This document shows, one piece after another, positions 45,347 through 55,056 of a DNA stretch of 64,000 bases. The notes under the pieces were generated by a model. It saw nothing but the letters and a program-made list of their open reading frames with translations, had not been told where the DNA came from and made no database searches. Within the stretch, counting starts at the first letter, position 1, and every line of letters starts with the position of its first letter. This DNA comes from Planctomicrobium piriforme (lineage in GTDB: Bacteria > Planctomycetota > Planctomycetia > Planctomycetales > Planctomycetaceae), in contig NZ_FOQD01000008.1 in assembly GCF_900113665.1 (NCBI RefSeq), forward strand, positions 1 through 64,000, written 5' to 3'. The translations under genes were made by a program, and so were the position numbers.

Positions 45347-46510
45347 TTGAGCAAGCCGGTAAAAATTTCCGGAAAATCTCAAAGAGCAGGAGTTTACGTC
45401 AAGCAGCCGACAAATTACCACGCGTTCTTGCCAAAACCACTGCCTCCAGAGCCCGGGATTCAGCTGAGTGGAGAATTGCAGGTGAATTTGTCGAGAGCGG
45501 ACCGCTCGCTGGGTCGTCTCGATGGGTCCATACAAACCCTGCCGAACCCGGATCTCTTTGTCTACATGTACGTCCGGAAAGAGGCTGTCTTGTCCAGCCA
45601 GATTGAGGGAACTCAGAGTTCACTTCAAGACCTGTTGACCGCTGAAGCTCACATTCTGCAGCCAGACGCCCCCAAGGATGTCGATGAAGTCGTGAATTAC
45701 GTTCAGGCCATGAAGCACGGCCTGTCTCGTCTCGCCAAACTCCCTGTTTCAGTGCGCATGGTCAAGGAGATCCATGAAAAGCTGCTCCAGAATGTGCGCG
45801 GAGCGCATCTGACCCCCGGGGAACTCCGTCGCACACAGAACTGGATTGGCCCGGGCGGATGTACATTAAACGAAGCCACGTTCGTTCCTCCTCCTCCTCA
45901 CCTTGTCCCGGAAGCCTTGGGCAACCTGGAGCAATTTATCCATGCCGAAACCCAGCTTCCATTGCTGATCAAGATCGGGCTGGTGCATGCGCAGTTCGAA
46001 ACGATTCACCCTTTCCTCGATGGCAATGGGCGCGTCGGACGGCTGTTGATCACGCTGTTGCTTTGCGAGCGTGAAGTATTGCTCAGGCCCGTTCTTTACT
46101 TGTCGCACTATTTCAAACGGCATCGCGAGGAATACTACGATCGCTTGCAGGCGGTTCGAGAGCATGGAGAATGGGAAGAATGGCTTGATTTCTTTCTGCG
46201 TGGCGTTGCTGAGGTCAGCGAGCAGGCCACTCAAACCGCACGCGAGATTCTTTCTCTGCGAGAACGTCATCGCGATCTCATCACCTCACTGGGGAGGATC
46301 GCTGGCAACGGGCACCGTGTACTTGAGCATCTTTTCAAACACCCGATCATCTCGGTCAATGAAATCCAGAAACTGATTGGAACCACCTATCCGTCTGCCA
46401 ACAACCTGGTCAACAAACTTCACGGAGCAAAGATTCTGAAGGCCTTCAACGCCGGCAATCGGCGGAATCGCTTGTTTGTCTACCAGGACTATCTGGACCT
46501 GTTTCAATGA
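45347..46510 (+). CDS. Fic family protein with C-terminal winged-helix-like domain
   Basis: 387 aa with a TTG start preceded by AGGACGAC. Residues 1-110 are the Fic_N region, containing the inhibitory helix motif SSQIEG (83-88; S/T-xxx-E-G/N, class II). The catalytic motif HPFLDGNGR is at 221-229 and complete. The last ~70 residues (HRVLEHLFKHPIISVNEIQ, then TYPSANNLVNKL) look like a winged helix that binds DNA. Fic enzymes transfer AMP or other nucleotides onto proteins; here activity would be restrained in cis. The upstream operator array implies self-repression. There is no separate antitoxin gene. The surrounding DNA is more AT-rich than its neighbours. Confidence 0.88.
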   Translation: MSKPVKISGKSQRAGVYVKQPTNYHAFLPKPLPPEPGIQLSGELQVNLSRADRSLGRLDGSIQTLPNPDLFVYMYVRKEAVLSSQIEGTQSSLQDLLTAEAHILQPDAPKDVDEVVNYVQAMKHGLSRLAKLPVSVRMVKEIHEKLLQNVRGAHLTPGELRRTQNWIGPGGCTLNEATFVPPPPHLVPEALGNLEQFIHAETQLPLLIKIGLVHAQFETIHPFLDGNGRVGRLLITLLLCEREVLLRPVLYLSHYFKRHREEYYDRLQAVREHGEWEEWLDFFLRGVAEVSEQATQTAREILSLRERHRDLITSLGRIAGNGHRVLEHLFKHPIISVNEIQKLIGTTYPSANNLVNKLHGAKILKAFNAGNRRNRLFVYQDYLDLFQ

Positions 46511-46664
46511 GGGATATCGATTCCGGTCGGCGTCTCAGGTTCGGGCAAGGTGAAAATGGAGTTTGACAAAACTCCGCCAAAATACTGAGATTGGTGAACC
46601 AAGCCGCTCGCAACAGGAGAAGAAGTAGACCGATAGATGCCGAGGGATTCCCATTTCCATCCCG

Positions 46665-47969
46665 TTGACGATCAATACGCTGGGGCCTTGCCTGCTCGAT
46701 TCGCCGCTCGCCCCCGAGCTGGAACATCGCCGCCACAGCGTGCATTACGTTCACGAAAATGACCGCGTCCTGTTCGACGACACCGTGCAGATGCTCGTCG
46801 ACCGAGGAGCAAACCTGGCTGACCTGCCCGGTTTTGAGCCGGCTGGACCGCGGCGGAAGATTTTCTTTGAACCTGCATCCACCGGCGTCGGCATCGTCAC
46901 TTGCGGCGGGCTGTGCCCCGGTCTGAACGACGTGGTCCGCGGGCTCGTGATGGAACTGTGGTTTCACTACGGCGTGCGCCGGATCTATGGTTTCCGCAAC
47001 GGCTACCAGGGGCTGGTCGGCGCCCATACCGAGGAAGCCATCGAATTGAAGCCCCGTTCGGTGCGCGGGATCAATGAAGACGGCGGGACGATGCTGGGGA
47101 CATCGCGCGGAAAACAGGATCCATCGGCGATTACAGACACTCTCCAGCGGATGAACATTCAGATCCTGTTCGTCGTCGGAGGCGACGGGACCCTGCGGGG
47201 AGCGTCGACGATCGCCCAGGAGATTGCGAAACGCGATCTCAAAATCTCGGTGGTTGGCGTGCCGAAAACCATCGATAACGACATCCCGTTCATCGATCAG
47301 AGTTTCGGATTTCAGACGGCGTTTTCCGAAGCGACTGTTTCAATTCGCGCGGCGCATGTGGAAGCTCAGGCATCCCCCAACGGGATCGGCCTTGTGAAAC
47401 TGATGGGGCGACACAGCGGCTTCATCGCCTGCTACGCCTCGCTCGCCAAGAACGATGCGAACTACGTTCTGATTCCAGAGGTGCCGTTTCAACTCGACGG
47501 CCCCAAGGGCTTCCTCGCGGTCTTGAGGAAACGCATTGAGTCGGCCGGTCACGCCGTGATTGTCGCGGCGGAAGGAGCAGGGCAGGATCTCATTCAAGCC
47601 GCTTCGCAAGGCGCCGATAAGTCCGGCAACGTGAAGCTGCACGACATCGGCCTGTTCCTCAAGGAGAAGATTTCCCAAGACTTCGCCGCGGCAGGCATGG
47701 AACTCAACCTCAAGTACATCGATCCCAGCTACATCATCCGCAGCGTGCCGGCGAATCCGTACGACAGTGTGTATTGCGTGCGACTGGCTCACAACGCCGT
47801 GCATGCCGCGATGGCCGGCCGCACCGAGATGGTGGTCGGCCGCTGGCATGGCCGTTTCGTGCATGTGCCGATCGCGCTCGCGGTTTCGCAGCGCAATCAG
47901 GTCGACCCCGATGGCGACCTGTGGCTGAGCGTGCTGGAAGCGACCGGTCAGCCGCGCTGTTTCGGCTGA
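46665..47969 (+). CDS. pfkA: ATP-dependent 6-phosphofructokinase
   Basis: 434 aa. Group A phosphofructokinase with GIVTCGGLCPGLNDVVRG, the ATP-type GGDGT at 172-176 (PPi-type has GGDDT), and catalytic PKTIDNDIPF near 200-209. KLMGRHSGFIA and the C-terminal YIIRSVPANPYDSVYC also fit. It phosphorylates fructose-6-phosphate in glycolysis. It is about 100 residues longer than E. coli PfkA, mostly an N-terminal extension, as in the longer 'X' clade. The start is uncertain: TTG 46665 has no clear ribosome site. No operon partner. Confidence 0.85.
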   Translation: MTINTLGPCLLDSPLAPELEHRRHSVHYVHENDRVLFDDTVQMLVDRGANLADLPGFEPAGPRRKIFFEPASTGVGIVTCGGLCPGLNDVVRGLVMELWFHYGVRRIYGFRNGYQGLVGAHTEEAIELKPRSVRGINEDGGTMLGTSRGKQDPSAITDTLQRMNIQILFVVGGDGTLRGASTIAQEIAKRDLKISVVGVPKTIDNDIPFIDQSFGFQTAFSEATVSIRAAHVEAQASPNGIGLVKLMGRHSGFIACYASLAKNDANYVLIPEVPFQLDGPKGFLAVLRKRIESAGHAVIVAAEGAGQDLIQAASQGADKSGNVKLHDIGLFLKEKISQDFAAAGMELNLKYIDPSYIIRSVPANPYDSVYCVRLAHNAVHAAMAGRTEMVVGRWHGRFVHVPIALAVSQRNQVDPDGDLWLSVLEATGQPRCFG

Positions 47970-48014
47970 TCTGGAATTCTGTATCGTGGATGACGACGGC
48001 TCACGCAATTTGAC

Positions 48015-48057
48015 TTTGTCACCATTTGACAAACCGTGCGGTCTCGATGACAAATGG
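48015..48057. promoter_or_regulatory. Inverted-repeat cluster upstream of the DUF1080 gene
   Basis: TTTGTC (48015-48020) and GACAAA (48028-48033) face each other, and CCATTTGACA (48022-48031) is nearly matched by TGACAAATGG (48048-48057), one mismatch in ten. This lies 38 bases before the ATG and may be an operator or promoter element. Confidence 0.35.
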
Positions 48058-48094
48058 GACTGGTCCAGCGGAATTCAATTGGGGGAGTGGAATC

Positions 48095-48850
48095 ATGCGT
48101 GGTGGTCTGTTTGCAGCAGCCCGTCGGGTGACGATGGGCGTCGGTGTGTTTGCGATTGTTGCCGTCAGTTGCGTGTGGGCGGTTGAAGAATGGAAATCCG
48201 GGATCAAATGGCCCGAGCCCCCCGTGGTCACGCCAGGGACGAACGGCAGCCCGCCATCGGACGCCATCGTGCTCTTCGACGGCAAGAACATGGACGCATG
48301 GACCGGCGGCGAAGGCTGGAAGCTGCAGGACGGCTACGGCATCGCCGGCAGCAAATGCACGACCAAACAGGCGTTCGGCGACTGCCAGTTGCATCTCGAA
48401 TTCGCAAGTCCCCCGGAAGCGACCGGAGAAGGCCAGGGCCGCGGCAACAACGGTGTGTTTCTGATGGGGCACTACGAGTTGCAGATTCTCGATTCCTACA
48501 AGAACGACACCTATTTCGACGGGCAGTGCGCGTCTGTCTACAAGCAGAATCCCCCGCTGGTCAACGCCTGCCGCCCGCCCGGGGAATGGCAGAGCTACGA
48601 CATCCTGTTCACCGCTCCCCGTTTCAATGGCGACGGCACGGTGAAGTCACCAGCGGCGATCACCGTGCTGCAGAACGGCGTCGTGGTGCAGAATCATTAC
48701 GAATTGACGGGCAGCACCTTCTGGCACCTGCCCCCCAGCTACAGCGCCCATCCGGTCCGCGAACCGCTGACGCTCTATTACCACAACGATCCCGTGCGGT
48801 TCCGCAACATCTGGATTCGCGACCTGATGCCCAAAGAAGAGGGGAAGTGA
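48095..48850 (+). CDS. Secreted DUF1080 (3-keto-disaccharide hydrolase-like) protein
   Basis: 251 aa. ATG 48095 has GGGGGAG seven bases upstream. An N-terminal signal (VTMGVGVFAIVAVSCVWA) is followed by the DUF1080 beta-sandwich: IVLFDGKNMDAWTGGEGWKL, the NNGVFLMGHYELQILDS core, GEWQSYDILFTAPRF and LTLYYHNDPVRFRNIWIRDL near the C-terminus. This family is greatly expanded in Planctomycetes; members with known activity hydrolyse 3-keto-glycosides. Exported to periplasm or surface. It stands alone, followed by a hairpin repeat. Confidence 0.85.
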   Translation: MRGGLFAAARRVTMGVGVFAIVAVSCVWAVEEWKSGIKWPEPPVVTPGTNGSPPSDAIVLFDGKNMDAWTGGEGWKLQDGYGIAGSKCTTKQAFGDCQLHLEFASPPEATGEGQGRGNNGVFLMGHYELQILDSYKNDTYFDGQCASVYKQNPPLVNACRPPGEWQSYDILFTAPRFNGDGTVKSPAAITVLQNGVVVQNHYELTGSTFWHLPPSYSAHPVREPLTLYYHNDPVRFRNIWIRDLMPKEEGK

Positions 48851-48864
48851 GTGGGGCTGAACTC

Positions 48865-48888
48865 GTTCCCAGGCTCCTGCCTGGGAAC
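48865..48888. repeat. GTTCCCAGGC hairpin element
   Basis: GTTCCCAGGC (48865-48874) pairs perfectly with GCCTGGGAAC (48879-48888) around TCCT, 14 bases after the DUF1080 stop. A further pair GTGCCG..CGGCAC lies just downstream (about 48903-48926). No T-run. Likely a dispersed intergenic hairpin. Confidence 0.6.
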
Positions 48889-49076
48889 GCTTGCGGTGCG
48901 GCGTGCCGAAGCAGGAGCGTCGGCACGAGAACTCGTAGAGATTACTGAAAATAACGGTCCCGGCGGCAGACTTCCGTCGCATCCGCCGGTCTCATACACT
49001 CTCAGACCGCACTCGAAAAATTGACGGCGAATTCTTCCCAGGCACCTGCTTCGCAGCATTCAGGCACGTTTCAGCA

Positions 49077-49979
49077 ATGGCCATTCTTGTCGACAAGTCT
49101 ACGAAGATCATCACCCAGGGCATTACGGGCAAGGCGGGGTTGTTTCACTCGCAGAAATGCCGTGAATACGCCGCCGAGCACCGACCGGGCGAAAACGTGA
49201 TCGTCGGCGGCGTCACCCCTGGCAAAGGGGGCGAAACCGTCGACGGCTTCCCGGTCTTCGACTCGGTTGCCGAAGCCGCCGAAAAGGCCGGCGCGAACAC
49301 CTCGCTGATCTTCGTCCCGCCTCCGTTCTGTGCCGACGCGATCATGGAAGCCGCCGATGCTGGCATGCGGCTGATTGTCGCCATCACCGAAGGGGTGCCG
49401 GTCCTCGATATGGTGAAGGTGAAGAAATTTCTCGCCTCCCGGCCTGGCAGCCGTTTGATCGGTCCGAACTGTCCCGGAGTCATTACGCCGGGCGTCGCCA
49501 AAATCGGGATCATGCCTGGCTACATCCATCTCAAGGGGAACGTCGGTCTGATCTCCAAGAGCGGCACGCTCACCTATGAAGCTGCCTGGCAGTTGGGAAA
49601 TCACGGCCTCGGGCAGACGACGGCCGTGGGGATCGGCGGCGACCCGATCATCGGCACCACCTTTATCGACGTCCTTGAGATGTTCGAGAACGATCCAGAA
49701 ACCGAATCGATCCTGATGATCGGTGAAATCGGCGGCGACGCGGAAATCAAAGCGGCCGAGTACATCAAGGCCCATGTGACCAAGCCGGTCGCGGCCTTCA
49801 TCGCCGGACAGACCGCCCCTCCAGGCAAGCGGATGGGACATGCCGGCGCCATCATCTCTGGCGGCAGCGGCACTGCTGCCGAAAAGATTGCCGCGCTCGA
49901 AGCCGCCGGCGTCGTGGTCTCACGCAGCCCGGCCGACATGGGCGAAGCGGTGAAGCGGGCGATTGCGGCTCGCAAGTAG
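49077..49979 (+). CDS. sucD: Succinyl-CoA ligase alpha subunit
   Basis: 300 aa, the normal length. CoA-binding start KIITQGITGKAGLFHSQ; VIVGGVTPGKGG; GPNCPGVITPG; and the phosphohistidine loop GHAGAIISGG with H255. It makes succinate and ATP or GTP from succinyl-CoA in the TCA cycle, together with the beta subunit SucC. sucC is usually directly upstream, but here the upstream gene is DUF1080 and the downstream one an acetyltransferase. No strong ribosome site precedes the ATG. Confidence 0.93.
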   Translation: MAILVDKSTKIITQGITGKAGLFHSQKCREYAAEHRPGENVIVGGVTPGKGGETVDGFPVFDSVAEAAEKAGANTSLIFVPPPFCADAIMEAADAGMRLIVAITEGVPVLDMVKVKKFLASRPGSRLIGPNCPGVITPGVAKIGIMPGYIHLKGNVGLISKSGTLTYEAAWQLGNHGLGQTTAVGIGGDPIIGTTFIDVLEMFENDPETESILMIGEIGGDAEIKAAEYIKAHVTKPVAAFIAGQTAPPGKRMGHAGAIISGGSGTAAEKIAALEAAGVVVSRSPADMGEAVKRAIAARK

Positions 49980-50130
49980 TTTGCCATGAGTGGAAGAACC
50001 GTGGGCTAATGCCCAGCGGCTGATAGGCGTACAAACGAGGGGGCGATTGCCCGTTGTTTGACGCCGATCAGCCGGCACGCGTTAGCGTCCGGTTCCCTTC
50101 ATCGACAGCGAACTCTGCATTGCAATTCAT

Positions 50131-50170
50131 TGACCCGGACGCTTCGGAGAGTCCGGGTCAGTTTCATTTC
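50131..50170 (+). terminator. Terminator between sucD and the convergent acetyltransferase
   Basis: TGACCCGGAC (50131-50140) pairs with GTCCGGGTCA (50151-50160), followed by GTTTCATTT. It contains the CCGGACGCTT core shared with 41511-41520. Confidence 0.6.
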
Positions 50171-50778
50171 GGGATCTGCTTCAGCTCGATCACCACCCGA
50201 ACCACGTCTCCCAGCAGCTGTCTGGTATGACCGGGGGCGAACTTGTCGATCAGTCGCAGCATGCCGACGTTGGACGGCAGGATGAAGCCTTCGAATCGCT
50301 CGATCCCCACCGGTCGAGCCAGTTCGACAAGTTGCTGCAGCAGATACGTTCCCAACCCGCGGCGCTGAAACTGGTCGTGAACGGTGATCGCAATCTCAGC
50401 GGTTTCAGGAACCTCTGCCCGCACAAACCGCGCCCCGCAGATGGTCCGCTCGACCTGCTGTTCATCGATGAGGCCGACCACGCAGACATCGCGGCTGCCG
50501 TCGATCAACAACAGTTGACGCAGCACCGGCAGCGGCACGCCTCTGACCGGAGAGAAAAACCGATGCAGCAATGTCTCAGGCGACGACGTGCGAATCGCTT
50601 CCGCAATCAACTCGGCATCCTCCGGCGTCACATGCCGAAACCGCACCACTTGGCCATCGGCCAGAGGGTAGGGCGCCAGCCAGAGCGGGGAGGGGGGAGA
50701 AGAGTCCAGTGTCGAGTGTCCAGTGTTGAGTGTGAAAACAATCGGAGTACGAAGCGTCAGCGAGTGTTTACTCTTCAT
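50164..50778 (-). CDS. GNAT family acetyltransferase
   Basis: 204 aa. The GNAT acetyl-CoA site is clear: EIAITVHDQFQRRGLGTYLL (Q/RxxGxG). The domain starts at about residue 38 (LADGQVVRFRHVTPEDAELIAEAI). Residues 1-35 are encoded by intergenic repeat DNA (repeated CAGTGTCGAGTGTCCAGTG), so either the repeat has been incorporated into the gene or the true start is a non-ATG codon further in. Substrate unknown. The ATG overlaps the end of the upstream gene by eleven bases. Confidence 0.78.
   Translation of the reverse strand: MKSKHSLTLRTPIVFTLNTGHSTLDSSPPSPLWLAPYPLADGQVVRFRHVTPEDAELIAEAIRTSSPETLLHRFFSPVRGVPLPVLRQLLLIDGSRDVCVVGLIDEQQVERTICGARFVRAEVPETAEIAITVHDQFQRRGLGTYLLQQLVELARPVGIERFEGFILPSNVGMLRLIDKFAPGHTRQLLGDVVRVVIELKQIPK
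50698..50767. repeat. Repeat within the start of the GNAT gene
   Basis: Short GTGTCGAGTGTCCAGTGTTGAGTGT words are followed by GTGAAAACAATCGGAGTACGAAGCGTCAGCGAGTGT (50732-50767). The latter matches 51165-51200 at about 33 of 36 bases and 26549-26574 on the other strand. Confidence 0.6.
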
Positions 50779-51142
50779 CGAGAAGCGTATCGAGGGTCCG
50801 ATTCATATCGTCGTTCCCTCGATGGTAAATCTGCAGAAGTTTCGGACTGGGTAGCCGCCGTTCTGGCCGAAATCCGACCCAGTTGGGAAAGAGTTGTAGG
50901 GCTCTCTCCCAATATGGCAGAAGACTGGGGCGAGGTTCATTCAATATCAAGCTCGTGCGATACGCCCATACTGGTCTCAGCGCCACGATTGCCTTGTTAG
51001 GAGTGGCTGGCATTATTTCGTCTGACCAGACCAGCGCCCCGGACAGCCACTCATAACTGATTTTCGGCTGCTGGGCGGCAAATCGAATGCCGTCGAGATG
51101 TTTGGCGTGCTTCGGGAGAAACTGAAAATGTGGCTCAGTCAT
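50768..51142 (-). CDS. Small protein of unknown function
   Basis: 124 aa from ATG 51142, which matches the start of a compact domain (MTEPHFQFLPKHAKHLDG). The frame is open to 51244, but that stretch includes repeat DNA. Motifs: ISYEWLSGALVWSDEIMP, AIVALRPVWAYRTSLIL, ALQLFPNWVGFRPERR. No export signal. I do not recognise the family. It is followed by the GNAT gene with an overlap, so the two are co-transcribed. Confidence 0.6.
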   Translation of the reverse strand: MTEPHFQFLPKHAKHLDGIRFAAQQPKISYEWLSGALVWSDEIMPATPNKAIVALRPVWAYRTSLILNEPRPSLLPYWERALQLFPNWVGFRPERRLPSPKLLQIYHRGNDDMNRTLDTLLDEE

Positions 51143-51164
51143 GTCCGCATGCCGCTCATGAAGA

Positions 51165-51200
51165 GTGAAAACAATCAGAGCACGAAGCGTCAGCAAGTGT
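51165..51200. repeat. Copy of the ACACTCGCTGACGCTTCG repeat
   Basis: GTGAAAACAATCAGAGCACGAAGCGTCAGCAAGTGT is a near-identical copy of 50732-50767. Here it lies just upstream of the 124-aa gene. Confidence 0.6.
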
Positions 51201-51324
51201 AATCTGCGATCGGGTGAACTTTTCCTGCCGACCGCATTTTCCACGCAAACAGTCGCAGCGTCGCAGGTTGAGTGAAAAAGTTCTTCTTGCCGTCTCGAAA
51301 ACCGTCATTCCGCCGGGTATCATG

Positions 51325-51371
51325 CGGGATTGCACTGAAAACTGTCTACTGACGACCGAAAACTGCTGCCC
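51325..51371. repeat. Half-copy of the TCAGTTTTCAGT-type repeat before rimO
   Basis: CACTGAAAACTGTCTACTGACGACCGAAAACTGCTGCCC runs directly into the rimO ATG at 51372, leaving no room for a normal ribosome site. Confidence 0.55.
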
Positions 51372-52772
<1,401 letters not shown>

Positions 52773-52776
52773 GGCA

Positions 52777-52850
52777 TCGTCGAAGGTTGAAGGTTTCAGG
52801 TTGAACCAAAAATCCTTAAACCATCAACCTTAAACCTTAAACCATCCCCC
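52777..52850. repeat. Inverted intergenic repeat, GGTTGAAGG family, before pgsA
   Basis: GTCGAAGGTTGAAGGTTTCAGGTTGAA pairs with TTAAACCATCAACCTTAAACCTTAAACC. Its right arm ends within ten bases of the pgsA ATG, so the ribosome site would be unusual and close to the stem. Confidence 0.7.
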
Positions 52851-52853
52851 CCA

Positions 52854-53501
52854 ATGCCCATTGACCCTCACAAAGAGATTCTCGTCGAAGCGGCACCAGC
52901 GGGTGTGACGCCTCAGGTGACGACGTCGGGGTCGCTCAATATCCCGAACATCATCACGTTCTCGCGGCTGATTCTCACGTTCGTGATTCTGATTCTGATC
53001 AGCATCGAAAAGGTGTGGATCGTCACCACGGTGCTGTTCGTCATCGCCGTGGCGACTGACTTCGTCGACGGCTATCTCGCGAGGAAATGGAATCAGGTGA
53101 CGGCTCTCGGGCGGATCATGGATCCGTTCGTCGACAAGATCATTATCGGCGGCACGATGATCTTCCTGACTCCATTGGTCGGCAGCGGGGTCACGGCGTG
53201 GATGACGTTTACGGTCATCGCCAGAGAAATGTTCATCACAGCGCTGCGATCGGTGCTGGAGGGTCAGGGAGTCGACTTCTCGGCCAAAATGAGCGGCAAA
53301 TTGAAGATGCTGCTGCAGTCAATCGTTATCCCGCTGTGCCTGTTGTCGCTCAGCCCGTGGTTCATGAATGGGCTTGGCGCCGCGCAGGGCACGTTCCTGA
53401 TGACCAGAAACGTACTGCTGTGGGTGATGGTGGCCGTGACGGTCTACTCCGGCGTCGAGTACGTCGCCCGCGGGTGGAGCATCATGCGGGGCAAAACCTG
53501 A
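52854..53501 (+). CDS. pgsA: CDP-diacylglycerol--glycerol-3-phosphate 3-phosphatidyltransferase
   Basis: 215 aa membrane enzyme. The CDP-alcohol phosphotransferase motif DGx2ARx8Gx3Dx3D is complete at D72, G73, A76, R77, G86, D90 and D94 (DGYLARKWNQVTALGRIMDP). NIPNIITFSRLILTF precedes it, as in PgsA. It makes phosphatidylglycerol phosphate for anionic membrane lipids. The first ~28 residues form an extra soluble N-terminus. No ribosome site is visible before ATG 52854. Confidence 0.9.
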   Translation: MPIDPHKEILVEAAPAGVTPQVTTSGSLNIPNIITFSRLILTFVILILISIEKVWIVTTVLFVIAVATDFVDGYLARKWNQVTALGRIMDPFVDKIIIGGTMIFLTPLVGSGVTAWMTFTVIAREMFITALRSVLEGQGVDFSAKMSGKLKMLLQSIVIPLCLLSLSPWFMNGLGAAQGTFLMTRNVLLWVMVAVTVYSGVEYVARGWSIMRGKT

Positions 53502-53504
53502 CGG

Positions 53505-53635
53505 CCGGAAATCCGAAGCACGAAATTCGAAATCCGAAACGAGTTCAGGCGGCCTCCTGAAGATTTTTGCTGATCTTAAAAACTGTTTCGGATTTCGTGC
53601 TTCGAATTTCGGATTTTGAATTCACGTTTTCCTCG
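53505..53635. repeat. Inverted intergenic repeat, TTCGAAATCCGAA family
   Basis: GAAATCCGAAGCACGAAATTCGAAATCCGAAAC (53509 on) pairs with GTTTCGGATTTCGTGCTTCGAATTTCGGATTT (53585-53616). It lies between pgsA and the methyltransferase gene. One of the longest stems in the window. Confidence 0.8.
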
Positions 53636-53657
53636 GAACACAAGAAGTCTCCCTGCT

Positions 53658-54962
<1,305 letters not shown>

Positions 54963-54964
54963 GG

Positions 54965-55055
54965 ATCGTTGAGGGTTGAGCGATGAGCGTTGAGTGAAAA
55001 TCGAATCAGACAGTTTGGCTCTCCAGACCTGTTTCGGATTTCGGATTTTCAACTC
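54965..55055. repeat. Mixed repeat tract between convergent genes
   Basis: GTTGAGGGTTGAGCGATGAGCGTTGAG is followed by GTTTCGGATTTCGGATTTTCAACTC, joining words of the GGTTGAAGG and TTCGAAATCCGAA families. It separates the methyltransferase and tex stop codons. Confidence 0.6.
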
Positions 55056-55056
55056 A

